Shown: positions 1 through 11,290 of the stretch, piece after piece
Position numbering within the stretch: the stretch's first letter is position 1
Layout of the letters: each line of letters opens with the position of its first letter
Assembly: GCA_963693085.1 (NCBI GenBank)
Contig: OY856409.1
Location: forward strand, 1,536,363,072-1,536,427,071
DNA length: 64,000 bases
From: Alisma plantago-aquatica
Taxonomy: Eukaryota > Streptophyta > Magnoliopsida > Alismatales > Alismataceae
Reading direction: 5' to 3'
The notes under the pieces: model-generated
Told to the model about the DNA's origin: nothing
The model's input: the letters and a program-made list of their open reading frames with translations, nothing else
The model's database searches: none
Translations under genes and position numbers: made by a program

Positions 1-205
1 TTTTCGAGCAAAAAAAGTGTCACATACAGCGTCGGTTTTTTAACTACTAACCAACGCCTATATAAGATGAAAATTTACACGGAAAGTGTCACATACAGTG
101 TCAGTTATCCTTTGATAACCGACGTTGATAATGGTTCCCACCAAATAATTTAGGGCAAATATTATCCAATTGGACGTCGGTTTTTGCGATCAACTGACGC
201 TAAAG
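1..205. repeat. CACTA subterminal inverted-repeat motifs
   Basis: Three short imperfect hairpins share a CGTCGGTT-like arm and its complement: about 27-57, 97-126 and 172-199. Two are preceded by the same leader, GTGTCACATACAG. Clustered short motifs in both orientations are typical of the CACTA subterminal region that TNPA-type proteins bind. The transposase gene downstream supports this. The outer terminus is not in the window. Confidence 0.6.
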
Positions 206-1443
206 ATGTTTAGGTGTCACTTTTTTAGACAATCGATGCCTTTTACAAACTTAATAGACCCACGATCACTCGACTCTTCCCCTTTCTTCTATTTCATTGT
301 GAGAATTCTCCTTCTCTTACCGCCACTGCTGTTGGTCGCCCGACTCAACCCCCACCCACTACTGTTGTTGCTTGCGCGCCGCCACCGCTCCCCTGCTCAT
401 TCTATGTCATCGACGTCTCCGGTCCCTAGTCGTCATGCCGGTCTCTGGTCCCTGCACCTGCCTATCCTGCGGTTGTGCCTGCCTACCCTGCGACTGCTGG
501 TTCTGGAGCTCGTTGGTATTCCTTGCTCGCCACCGCCCACCACCACCATTCTCCTCGCCGCCGACATGCTCGACCTCACCTCGCCTCGACCTCGCCTTGA
601 CCTGCTCGATCTTCTCGCTTGCCCAGGTACCTGCAGACCTACCCAGGCGGCACCCAGGCGTGCCTAGGTGGCCCAGGCGTTCACCTAGGGTCCAAAACCC
701 AGGCGCCCAGCCTAGTTAGGCCTCTGGGATGCCTGGGCGGATGCTTGGGCTACGCCAAGGCACAATGCTGCTGGGTGTATTTTTTAAAAAATTAAGTTAT
801 TTACTTATTTGTGTTTATTTATGTACTTATTTGTATTTATTTATGTACTGTTTCAAGAATTAATTGATCATCTACTGCTGCCCGTCTTCTCCCTACCTGT
901 TGCCTGCTCACCTGCCTACTTGCCTGCCTACTCGCCTACCCTCTGTCTCACCCTCTCTCCCTGTTGTCGCCCGACTGGGCTCAAACAGATGTAAACCATG
1001 TTTTATTACACTGCTTGATCTTTAATCACATAGACTTAATCAACATTACTACTTGTATGATCCTAGTGATTAAAAACACTCTTTCCTGGTCCCCTCAGTA
1101 ACTAATGTTCCCTTGAGATGAGTGTTAATTGATCTAGCTTGGTTACTTTCCTTGTAATGCCATCTTTTATGTGCTATGACCCACTAGTCACCTTTAGAGT
1201 ATTAAAATGATGAAACTTGTATACTTGTTAAATTTGAATCTATAAATCCTATGAAATGATATCACCCCACAAAATCAGTAGTCACTATTATGTCTTGTAC
1301 ACTCTAGAGTCAAGATCTAATACTCTTATGCTATTTTAACACCATGAGACATTTTTTGCTCATTCTAGTGGATTATTATGACCTATGATGACCTAACATG
1401 AAACCATGCTCTTAATGATATGATTTTGTTGGCCTAGAAACCC
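206..1443. other. Non-coding leader inside the CACTA element
   Basis: I see no gene here. About 300-770 is C- and G-rich; within 640-770 the word CCCAGGC recurs as a degenerate minisatellite. About 800-848 has two copies of a TTATTTGTNTTTATTTATGTAC unit. About 880-970 is a CTGCC/CTACC-rich stretch. The remainder is unremarkable AT-rich sequence. The open frames in the C-rich part are biased by composition and match no family I recognise. Confidence 0.5.
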
Positions 1444-1479
1444 ATCCAAGATTTACTCATTAGGAGTAAATCTTGGATA
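1444..1479. repeat. Short perfect hairpin
   Basis: A 15-bp stem (ATCCAAGATTTACTC and its exact complement) closes a loop of about 6 nt. It lies just left of the larger palindrome. No function is evident. Confidence 0.75.
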
Positions 1480-1498
1480 ATCCCCGGTTTGGGACTGT

Positions 1499-1692
1499 TC
1501 TTGAACACCTAATCTCACTTAGGATGTAAGTGTATAATGTGTATTGGGTTTTCGAGAAAATTTCGGCAGCATTTCCCCGTTTGTTCTCTAAGTACATATG
1601 TACTTAGAGAACAGTGGGGAAATGCTGCCGAAATTTTCTCAAAAACCAAATACACATTATACACTTACTAGTGAGATTAGGTGTTCAAGGAT
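1499..1692. repeat. 0.2-kb near-perfect palindrome upstream of the CACTA transposase
   Basis: The two arms are reverse complements with few mismatches and meet at AGTACATATGTACT (1591-1604) with essentially no spacer. The outer ends read TTGAACACCTAATCTC on the left (from 1501) and the complement on the right (to about 1688). It sits 110 bp before the first transposase ATG. It could be a small nested foldback or MITE, or part of the parent element's leader. No flanking target duplication was recognised. Confidence 0.8.
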
Positions 1693-1801
1693 GGGATAGG
1701 TGGTACACATTTATTATATATAAGAATGACATCACATGTATTTGTTAACCGTAGACCCTAATCTTGTCCTAATATATACTTGTTTTCTCTTTGATCATAG
1801 A

Positions 1802-4800
1802 ATGGATAGATCATGGATGTCCATTCACAATCGCTGCACCCCAGAGTTTATATCTGGACTTGATCAGTTTATTAGATTTGCCGAGGAACATAGGAAAGAA
1901 CCTGGAGATAGGTTCTACTGTCCATGTAGGCATTGCGGTAACAACTTGAAAGTCAGCACTGGTGACGAAATAAAAAGTCATGTCATGTGCAACGAGATTG
2001 TACAAGGCTATACATAATGGCACTGGCATGGAGAGATTTCAAACTCAAAACTAGTGGATGTCGATAGCAGTGCTTGGGTGGAAGAAGAAATTGCCTCCGA
2101 TGACGTAGATGTGAACGAACCAGTTCCAGTAGACATCGTTGATGCGATGATGGATAGTTATAGGGTAGAGCACACCGATCCACGTCCTATCTTTAGAAAC
2201 ATTGTGCATGATGTTGAGATACCGTTATACACAGTTTGTGCTAAGTTTACGAAGCTTAGCATTGTGTTGAGATTGTATAAGTTGAAAGCTAACAATAGAT
2301 GGAGCGATAAAAGCTTCACTTCATTGTTGACTTTGTTGAAAGAAATGCTTCCTGAATGAAACGAGCTGCCAATCTCAACATACCGGGTAAAGAAATTGTT
2401 GTGCCCAATGGGAATGGAGGCCAAGAAGATACATGCATGCCTGAATGATTATGTATTATTTCAAAAGGACTATGTGGATTTGAAAGATTGTCCAAAATGT
2501 GGTGTGTCATGGTATAAATTGACGACTTCGGGGGAGTCCAAAACTAGTTCTCCTGCCAAGGTGATGTGGTATCTACCTATAATATCATGGTTTCGACACT
2601 TGTTTGCAAATCTGAAAGATGCGAAGAATTTGAGGTGGCATGCAGATGTTAAGAAAAATAATGATGGGATCCTACGACATGCGTCTGATTCCCCACAGTG
2701 GAAGAAGATTGATCTATTGTACCCCAAATTTGGTGAAGAAGATAGGAATCTAAGACTTGGGCTTTGTACATATGGGATGAATCTGTACGGGACATTGAGT
2801 AGCCAACATAGCACTTGGCCAGTCATGATTGTTATATACAATCTTCCTCCCTGGCTGTGTATGAAAAATAAGTATGTTATGTTGTCGTTGTTGATATCGG
2901 GCCCTAAACAACCCGAAAATGATATCGATGTTTATCTTGAACCTCTGATTGATGACTTAAAGAAAGTTTGGGCTGAAGGTGTGATGACCTATGATGCTTC
3001 AGGAAGAGAGACATTTTGTTTGCATGCTATGTTGTTTTGCACTATTGATGACTTTCCAGCATACGGGAATTTGTCTGGATATAGTGTCAAAGGAGATAAA
3101 GTGTGTCCTATATGTGAAGAAAACACTGATTCAATAAGACTAAAACATGGTGGCAAGACTGTATATCTTGGTCATCGAAGGTTTCTTTCAAAATTCCATC
3201 TGTATCATAGGAAGCGCAAAGCATTCAATGGATGGAATGATGAACGGAGTGCACCTAAACCTATACCAGGGGATGTTGTTTATGAAAGAGTAAAAGACAT
3301 TGTCAATGAATTTGGTAAGAAATCACAATGTAGTATGGCTACACGGAATGACAATTCTTCATTCAAGAAGAAGTCAATATTTTGGGATCTTCCTTATTGG
3401 AGTTCTTTGACAGTCAGGCGTTGTATCGATTTAATGCACGTTGAGAAAAATGTTTGTGATAGTGTCATTGGTACTCTATTAAATATACCAGGTAAGACTA
3501 AAGATGGGATAAAATCCAGACTGGACCTATCTGAAATGGGAATAAGGTTAGAATTAACATAATTACGTGAAATGGGTAATAAAAGAACATACTTACCTCC
3601 CGCTTGTTACACGTTGTCTAGAAAGGAGAAGAAAGCTTTTTGTGAATGCATGGTAAATGTTAAGGTGCCACAGGGTTACTCATCCAACATCCGTAGATTG
3701 GTATCAATGAAAGATCTGAAGTTGATAGGTCTTAAATCTCATGATTGTCACACTCTAATGCAAAAAATATTGCCTGTGGCAATTCGATCTATATTGCCGA
3801 AGCATGTAAGGTTTGCAATCACCAGACTTTGTTTCTTTTTCAACAGTCTATGCAGCAAAGTTATTGACCCTGATACTTTCGATAATTTGCAAAGAGAAGT
3901 GGTTGTTACCCTATGTCAGCTTGAGATGTATTTCCCTCCTTCATTCTTTGATACCATGGTACATCTTGTTGTCCACTTGACTAGGGAAGTGAAAATGTTG
4001 GGACCAGTTTTCTTGCATTGGATGTATCCATTTGAACGATACATGATCATTTTTAAAGGTGATGTTCGAAACCGTTATCGGCCTGAAGGGAGTATTATTG
4101 AAGGTTATGTGGCGAGAGAGGTTATGGATTTTTGCAATGGATTTTTTCAATGACTTTTTGAGTGGTAATAACACTCCTGTTAATGATAAGAATATTGAGG
4201 AGGGAAAAGGAATTTTGGGATCATGGGTGAAAGTAATCAGCCATGAGCAGTTGGAACAAGGTCACTTGTATATTTTACACAACATGGATAAAGTGAGTGT
4301 TTATATCAAGGAACATACCAATTTCATCAAGAGACAACATCCTTGAGCAAGTTCAATGTGGCTTGCTAGAGAGCATAACAAGACTTTTACTAAGTGGTTT
4401 GAAGATAAAGTCTTACATCAACTATCTCAAACACCAAATGATATTACGGAAACTATCAAATGCCTCACCTTCAAACCAAAACCGAATGTTATGTCTCATG
4501 AAGGGTTTGACATTAATGGGTTCACATATTACACAAAGCGCCAAGATGATAAGAGTGTCGTCCAAAATAGTGGGGTCACTCTTCAAGCGTCGACTATGTA
4601 TTTTGCAAGTGCAAAGGATAAGAGTCCACGTGAAGCTAAAATGTCATATTACGGTGTCATTGAAGATATATGGGAGTTTGACTACATAGATTTCAGAATT
4701 CCGCTCTTTAAATGTAATTGGGTTGATAACACCAAAGGAGTTATAGTGGATGAATTGGGTTTCACTTTAGTGAACTTTGAAAAGATTGGCGAGAAGGGTG

Positions 4801-5063
4801 AACCATTCATATTGGCATCACAGGCGAAACAAATATTCTATATCGATGATCCTGTAAATGATAAATGGTCGGTTGTTCTTCATGGTAAAAGACAGTTCAT
4901 TGAAGATCTTATAGATGAAGAAGAGTACTATGATAAGTATGATGACTCCAGTCCATTCTCAGTTGGGTTGCCAACTCCACAAAATATTGAAGTTAATGAT
5001 GACTTATATGTGTGTGAAGATCACAATGAAGGATTGTTAATTGATAAAAGATCACAATTTTAG
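1802..5063 (+). pseudogene. TNP2-type CACTA transposase, broken
   Basis: The domain order matches plant TNP2 transposases: a Transposase-associated domain (about 1808-2020, with a CPCRHC cysteine motif), the Transposase_21/tnp2 region (about 2396-3560, including CPKCGVSWYK and the CPICEE motif near 3103), DUF4218 (about 3572-4150) and DUF4216 (about 4500-4900). The start is the ATG at 1802 in good family context. The reading is frame 2 up to about 4150, with stops at 2015, 2357 and 3560. A one-base shift in the T-run near 4141-4146 moves it to frame 0, where a further stop occurs at 4344, and it ends at 5063. Introns are possible at some breaks, but the protein reads straight through the stops, so I treat them as lesions. 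Confidence 0.88.
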
Positions 5064-5172
5064 AGGCATGCATGTTTATATTTTTTATTGAAGCTAAATG
5101 TTTTCTTTTTTAATATCAATATCATTTTCAGATTTGATGTTTCATTATCTTCTAGTTAATACAAATGCTAAA
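5047..5172. repeat. 126-bp direct duplication, left copy
   Basis: This segment spans the end of the transposase reading frame and its stop. It recurs almost unchanged at 6305-6430 in the same orientation; I see about one mismatch (TTTTCT here, TTTGCT there). The two copies flank the stretch that contains the 766-bp foldback. Confidence 0.9.
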
Positions 5173-5177
5173 CGTTG

Positions 5178-5490
5178 TGGGAGGGTCCTAAGGAACTATA
5201 CAAATGCTGAGAAGGAAGCCACATAGCAATGGAACTACTTGGACCCCAAAGACTGGGAGGAGTTTGTTACCCAAAGAAAAATAGATGAATTCAAGGTATT
5301 AAGTGCCACTCCCAATTTAATTAATATACGTTTTTATGTATTCACCTATTCAAGATTAACCTTTAGTGTTACTAACCAAATCAATGTGCTAACTAACTAG
5401 GCTATCAGCGATGCTCAACGAGCAAGGCGTGCACTGAATGTGCACGAACACACAATGGGTCCAAGAGGATATGCAGGCGTTTGCCAAAGA
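5178..5490 (+). pseudogene. Second CACTA gene fragment (Transposase_24 / Ptta-like)
   Basis: Two exon-like pieces read as a plant Ptta/En-Spm Transposase_24 segment. The first ends with a WNYLDPKDWEEFVTQRKIDEFK-like block at 5295. A 105-nt intron follows (GT at 5296, AG at 5399-5400). The second (from 5401) carries the AISDAQRARRALN and HTMGPRGYAG blocks. A TAG near 5214 breaks the first piece, and the reading stops near 5493, shortly before the foldback starts. It is a decayed remnant of the CACTA accessory gene. The family call rests on the W-DW-F-R-EFK and HT-G-GYA spacing, read by eye. Confidence 0.6.
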
Positions 5491-5542
5491 CTATAGGCTA
5501 TGCAGGACGGCCATGACATAGCTATACATGCCATCGACATTG

Positions 5543-6308
5543 CTTTGTAAATCCAAAGCGCAACAGTCGGAGAGAAAGCAAGCATCCCACACTAAGGTTA
5601 TATAGATATATAGGCAGCAAGCCATGAAACAGCAAAAGAATCCACAATGAAGAGAAGCAGGATACAAATACAATACATAAAGTGCAGCATGCACAAGTGT
5701 TTCGAATTCATATAACAACATGGCAGACTAACACATATATAGTGCATAACAACAACAGCGCCGAATTACATACAACACTAGCTTAGTACATATATAGTGG
5801 GACTAAGGTGACGATCCCACCTGCTAAAACAGGTTACCAACAACTACATGTTACGACTGGGAGGTCGTGATTCAGCAACCGTATGCATTAGCAGGAGGAC
5901 AAACAGATTTCATACGGTTGTTGAATCACAACTGGGGTGAAATCTGTTTGTCCTCCTGCTAATGCATACGGTTGCTGAATCACGACCTCTCAGTCGTAAC
6001 ATGTAGTTGTCGATAACCTATTTTAGCAGGTGGGATCGTCACCTTAGTCCCACTATATATGTACTAAGCTAGTTTTGTATGTAAATTCAGCGTTGCTGTT
6101 GTTATGCACTATATATGTGTTAGTCTGTCATGTTGTTATATGAATCTGAAACACTTATACGTGTTGCACTTTATGTATTGTATCTGTATCCTGCTTCTCT
6201 TCATTGTGGCTTATTTTGTTGTTTCATGGCTTGCTGCCTATATATCTATATAACCTTAGTGTGGGATGCTTGCTTTCTCTCCTACTGTTACGCTTCGGAT
6301 TTACAAAG
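5543..6308. repeat. 766-bp foldback (long inverted repeat)
   Basis: Two arms of about 370 bp are reverse complements with scattered mismatches. The outer ends are CTTTGTAAATCC (from 5543) and GGATTTACAAAG (to 6308); the inner ends are AAACAGATTTCA (5901-5912) and its complement from 5938, leaving a loop of about 25 nt. The loop region repeats a GTTGCTGAATCAC-like word already present in the arms. The arms mirror short open frames on opposite strands, which are artefacts. It lies in the CACTA element between two copies of a 126-bp duplication, and its right end overlaps the first bases of the second copy. It may be a foldback/MITE insertion or a template-switch product. Confidence 0.9.
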
Positions 6309-6430
6309 ATCACAATTTTAGAGGCATGCATGTTTATATTTTTTATTGAAGCTAAATGTTTGCTTTTTTAATATCAATATCATTTTCAGATTTGATGTTT
6401 CATTATCTTCTAGTTAATACAAATGCTAAA
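6305..6430. repeat. 126-bp direct duplication, right copy
   Basis: This is the partner of 5047-5172. It starts at the right terminus of the foldback. Just after it, 6424-6460 repeats part of its own sequence (GCTAAATGTTTGC to TTTTCAGAT), so a smaller local duplication is nested at its end. Confidence 0.9.
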
Positions 6431-6457
6431 TGTTTGCCTTTTTAATGACATTTTCAG

Positions 6458-6956
6458 ATGGTTGACCATGATGAGCATGATGTCCATGATGAGAATGAAT
6501 TCCATGATGAGCATGTTGTCCACGATGAGCATGGCGAGGATACCAATGTAAGTTATAAAAACATATCCTGTATTTCTATAAAATTCATTATCTTCTAGTT
6601 TTGTCATATATCCTATATTTCTATATTGGGATAATTCAGTTATTAATTTTTAACTTTTTTACCTCTAGAGATAGGCATTGGGAGTTACTAGTTATTCTCC
6701 CCGAGATGTTCACTATTTATTATCTATATCCTGTGGGGAGTACGTTGAATGCTAAAATTGGACACATAATGAGAATGCAATTATTCTGGTGAGAAATATT
6801 TCAATTTTATATCTGTTAACATATGTTATTACATTGCTATTTAATTATGCAATTGACTGTGTTACATTAACATGTAGGGGTTTAGATGCATTCAAAAAGG
6901 CTGGAGGAAAGGTCCCTAGGAAAAAGAACCAGCCAATAATTTGGGAGAACGTGAAA
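6458..6956 (+). pseudogene. Two exons of a probable CACTA accessory gene
   Basis: Exon a (6458-6547) follows TTTTCAG and ends at a GTAAGT donor. It encodes 30 residues, starting with Met and built from tandem His-Asp-Glu units. Exon b (6878-6956) follows an AG and also ends at GTAAGT; it encodes a basic segment (GLDAFKKAGGKVPRKKN and a few more residues). I do not recognise a family. Position and strand suggest TNPA-side sequence of the CACTA element. The remaining exons are absent or lost at the junction with the Copia element. The open splice sites are seen; the gene model is inferred. Confidence 0.35.
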
Positions 6957-7529
6957 GTAAGTTCCCGACTCCAATGTATATATTATTTATGTGAATTGTT
7001 CTTAGTTGTATTTTTTAATATTTTGTATGTTTCAATTTATAGTGCACTAGACAAGACAACAGTTGGGCATGCGCATACTATGTGATGTGATTTATGCAGT
7101 TGATGTGGAAGTGTGATGGTAATAATGTAGTTTCCACCCTAGCGGGGTGCATTATTATTGTGTCATCTTTTGGGTCAGACTTAATTTCTAATTCTTAGAG
7201 AGTCTAAGCCCAGAAGCTTGCAGATGATTATGGCAAGGCATTGCACATATCGTCTATCCAAGAGTTGCATATGATGCAATTAGCATGATTTCCTACCTTG
7301 ATAATTGACTATGGACACGGGTGTAGGCCAGGTAATAGTTGAATTATTTTGGATCTTGGCCCACTAGAATATTGTACACTATAATATTTCAAATTGATAT
7401 TGAGGGATATCAATTTGAATAAAATAGTGGGAGTGATAATAATTAAAGACCTAATTATATTGTCAAAATTTTCAAATCAAACCAAAAGTTTTTTTTGACA
7501 AATGTAAATTTTATCTCTTATAGAATCCA

Positions 7530-10500
7530 ATGGAAAACATATTATCACTTTCAGACAAACTAAATGAGATTTATTTAAATAACTGGTTCATGATCTTGAG
7601 AAGTGTTCTACATGATCTTGAAATACCAGAACCAGTATCCACTCCAAATTCACCTACGACTGACATGGATGCCTATTTGAAGCATACCAATGATGTTGTG
7701 AACATCAAGAACCTTATTCTAGGCTGTGTGAACTATGAGTTGCATAAAAACATGATAAGCATGAAAGGTATAATGTCTCTAATGCGCTATTTGAGTGCAA
7801 AATGATAGAGGGAGATCTAGTAGAGCCTCATGTGCTTAATATGATCAGGCATATGGATCATCTTTAAAAACTGTGATTTCCTTTTGGTCAAGAGTTGGCC
7901 ACATATATGATTTTGTAATCAGTGCCTAAATCATACAGCTGGTCCATTGAGTGTTATCACTTGAGAAACATGGATGGACCGCTATTAGAGTTGCTTGACA
8001 TCTTGATAAATGTTGAATCACAAATGAAGATGGACAAATCCATCATGGTGATCAGCAGAATTGAGTCCAAGGACAAAGGCAAAGCCAAAAGGCATTTTGT
8101 GGCTAAGCTAAAGTCCAAATCCTCTGTACTCAAAGTAAGGAGAAGGATAAGGGAACCCAAGAAGATGAAGTAAGGGATAGAGATCTCTACTTTTGGGGTG
8201 TACGTTATAGAGATTAACTTCACTACTTCTTTATCATGGGTACTTGATACCAGATGTGGATCACACATTTGTTCAAATGTGAAGGATCTGAAAAGAAGTA
8301 GACTTTTAGAGAAAGGTGAGGTTGAACTGTGTGTTGCAAATGGAATAAGAGTTGTGACCAATGCAGTTGGAACCTATGAGTTAACTCTACAAGTGGGCAT
8401 GTAATATATTTAGAGAACTACTATTACGTACCTACCATTACTAGGGACATCACATATGTATCTTGTTTAGATAAGAAAGGATTTGAATTTCTTATAAAGG
8501 ATGGAAGATGTTCTATTAGTAAATATGGGATCTTTTCTGGCAGTGCCCCAATGTCTTATGGTCTATACTTGATATATCTAGAGACATATGTATATAATGT
8601 AAATTTCAAAAGGCAAAAACTGAATGACTCAAACAAAACATACCTTTGGCATTGTTGTATAGGGCGCATAAATGAGAATCACATATTTAGACTCCATAAG
8701 GATGGTTATATGGACTCTTTTGATTTCAAATAAATAGGGACATGTGAATCTTGTTTGTTGGGCAAGATGACCAAGACCCCCTTCACTGGCAAGAGTGAAA
8801 GGGCTAGTAATCTATTAGGACTCATACATACTGATGTATGTGGACCTTTTAGAATAGATGCTAGAGGTGGGTACAAGTACTTCATTACCTTTACTGATCA
8901 CTTTAGTTGGTACGACTTTGTCTACCTGATGAGACACAAGTTGAAAACTCTTGAAAAGTTCACAAAGTTTATGAATGAAGTATAGAACCAGCTTGGTAAA
9001 AGTATTAAGACACTTCATTCTGATCGAGGTGGAGAATACTTAAGGTAGGAGTTTGATGACCTTATGAGAGCCAATGGGATTGTATCCCAGTGGACTCCAC
9101 TTGGAACACCACAGCATAATGGTGTATCAGAAAGAAGGAATCACACATTACTGGATATGGTGCGATCTATGATGAGTTTAGCTGAGCTTCCAACTATCTT
9201 CTGGGGATATTCTCTTGAAACTACTACTTTTACACTTAACTACATACCGTCTAAATCGGTTCAAAAGATACCATATGAGATATTGAATGGGAAACATCCT
9301 GATGTGTCTTTTATGAAGATTTGGGGATGTAAAGCTTATGTTAAGAAATTGTTTCCTGAAAAGCTTGTGCCTAAGTCTAATAAATGTTATTTTGTTGGAT
9401 ATCCCAAAGAAATAAGGGGATACTACTTTTATACTCCATCTGACAACAAAGTGTTTGTTGCTAGGACAACTGTATTCCTAGAAAGGCAATTTATTTCCAA
9501 AAGAATCAGTGGGAGGAAAGTAGAAAGCGAGGAAGTTTGAGAACAATAAGAAAATATTGAACCGATAGATGAACCAGAGGAACAAGGATAATCACAAAGT
9601 GTTGTGGAAACTCAAATTCCTCAAGTAACACATGAACCTCATAGATCTAATAGGACACACCTTGAACCTGAGAGATTTGGATATCTTGTGAATTAGGTAG
9701 GTAGTGAATTGGTCAAAGATGATGAACCAATATCTTATAAAGATGTTATTGAGGGACCAGAATCTGAGAAATGGCTTGAGGCCATGAGATCTGAGATGGA
9801 ATCCATATAATACAACAAAGTATGGACTTTGGTGGATCCACATGAAAGGGTAAAGCCCATAGGGTGCAAGTGGGTCTTCAAGAAGAAGACCGACATGGAT
9901 GGAAATGTCCAAACCTATAGGGACAAATTGGTTGCAAAGGGTTTCAGACAAGTTCAAGGCATTGACTATGATTAAACCTTTTTGTCAGGATCATTCTTTC
10001 TATTACAACTTATAAAGACTATGAGATTTGGCAAATGGATGTTAAAACCACATTACTTAATCAAAATCTTGTTGAGGATGTGTACATGACACAACATGAT
10101 GGGTTTATAGATCCAAAGTTTGCCAATCAACTCTATAAGCTACAAAGGTCAATCTATGGATTGAAGCAAGAATCTCGGAGTTGGAATCTTCATTTTGATG
10201 AGACAGTCATAAGGTTTGTCTTTTCTCAAAATGAAGATGAACCTTGTGTGTACAAGAAGGTTAGTGTGAGCATAGTGACATTCCTTATATTGTATGTAGA
10301 TGACATACTATTGATGGGGAATGACATCCCTACTTTACAAAAGGTAAATACATAGTTAGGAAAGACATTCTCTATGAAAGAATTGGGAGAAACATCCTAC
10401 ATCTTGGGGATAAAGATCTATAGATATAGATCCAGAAGACTTCTTAGACTAAGTCAGAGAACATACATTGACAAAGTGCTGAAGTGGTTCAGCATGGAGA

Positions 10501-11276
10501 ACTCAAATAGAGGAAACCTGCCTTCGCGCCATGGTGTCCCCATCTCTAGAGCTCAATGCCCCAGTTCTTGTGAAGAAAGGGAACACATGAGTGTGATTTC
10601 ATATGCCTCGACAATTGGATTAGTCATGTATGCAATGTTATGTACCCATCCAAACGTCTCATATGCCTTGAGCATTATAAACATATATCAGTCAGATCCA
10701 GGTGATGCTCATTGGATAGCCATGAAGAACATTCTTAAGTACTTGAGAATGACTAAAGATCAGTTCTTGGTCTACGACGGAGAGGAAGAGTTGGTGGTAA
10801 AAGGTTACACCGATGCAAGCTTCCAGACTGATCAAAATGATTACAATTGAGATTCATGTTTAGCTTTAATAATGGAATTGTGAGCAGGAATATTTACAAG
10901 TAAGAAACAATTGCCGATTCTACAATAGAGGCTGAGTATATTGCTGCATCAAGTGCAACAAAGGAGGTTGTATGGGTCAAGAAGTTTATTACAGAACTTG
11001 GGGTCGTTTCTAGCATCAACGAGGCAATCAAGCTATATTGTGACAACAATGGAGCTATTGCACAAGCTAAGGAACCCAGATCGCATCATTTCTCAAAGCA
11101 TATATAAAGGCAGTTCCATCTCATATGAGAAGTTGTGTAGTGTGGAGATGTGAAGATTCGCAAAGTTCCAACTAAGAGCAATGTTGTTGATCCCTTGAAA
11201 AAGTCACTTTCACAACAGAAGCATGATGGTCATGTTAGGTCACTCAGAATAAGATTCATGGGTGATTAGCTCTAAG
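7530..11276 (+). pseudogene. Copia polyprotein (Gag-PR-INT-RT-RH), broken
   Basis: The Copia order is clear. Gag pieces lie at 7530-7805 and 7922-8173. The protease region has LDTRCGSHIC near 8248, with Arg where the family usually has Gly or another small residue. The GAG-pre-integrase piece is near 8551-8733. Integrase (8755-9540) has HTDVCGPF and the GTPQHNGVSERRN block. RT (about 9780-10350) has the YVDD motif near 10298. RNase H runs from about 10700 to 11110, ending near AEYIAAS. The reading moves through frames 0, 2, 1 and 0, with stops such as those near 8983, 9046, 9696 and 9973. The sequence resembles the Tork/Angela lineage; that subfamily call is tentative. Confidence 0.9.
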
Positions 11277-11290
11277 TGCAAGTGAGAGTC

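Larger units (their letters stand above)
1..7100 (+). mobile_element. CACTA (En/Spm) DNA transposon, partial and decayed
   Basis: Seen: subterminal-type short inverted repeats at the left edge, then a TNP2-type transposase pseudogene (1802-5063), a Transposase_24-like fragment (5178-5490) and two small exons with good splice sites (6458-6956). This gene pair is the usual content of plant CACTA elements. Neither terminal CACTA inverted repeat is visible: the left end lies before the window and the right end has been lost, since recognisable Copia leader sequence starts at about 7100. The strand is that of the transposase. The right boundary is approximate. The element carries a large foldback (5543-6308) and several stops, so it is not autonomous. 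Confidence 0.8.

Noticed and set aside
170..719. Two overlapping open frames of 165 and 115 codons near the left edge
   Set aside because: They lie in a C-rich stretch, overlap in different frames, and show only Leu/Pro/Arg-rich composition without any domain.
1736..1801. Upstream TTG/ATG extension of the CACTA transposase frame
   Set aside because: The family-like sequence starts with MDRSWM at 1802, right after a TTTGATCATAG splice-acceptor-like stretch; the extension looks like intron or leader.
5491..6321. Similar small proteins on opposite strands (5491-5721 minus and 6130-6321 plus)
   Set aside because: They are mirror images created by the two arms of the foldback and have no independent support.
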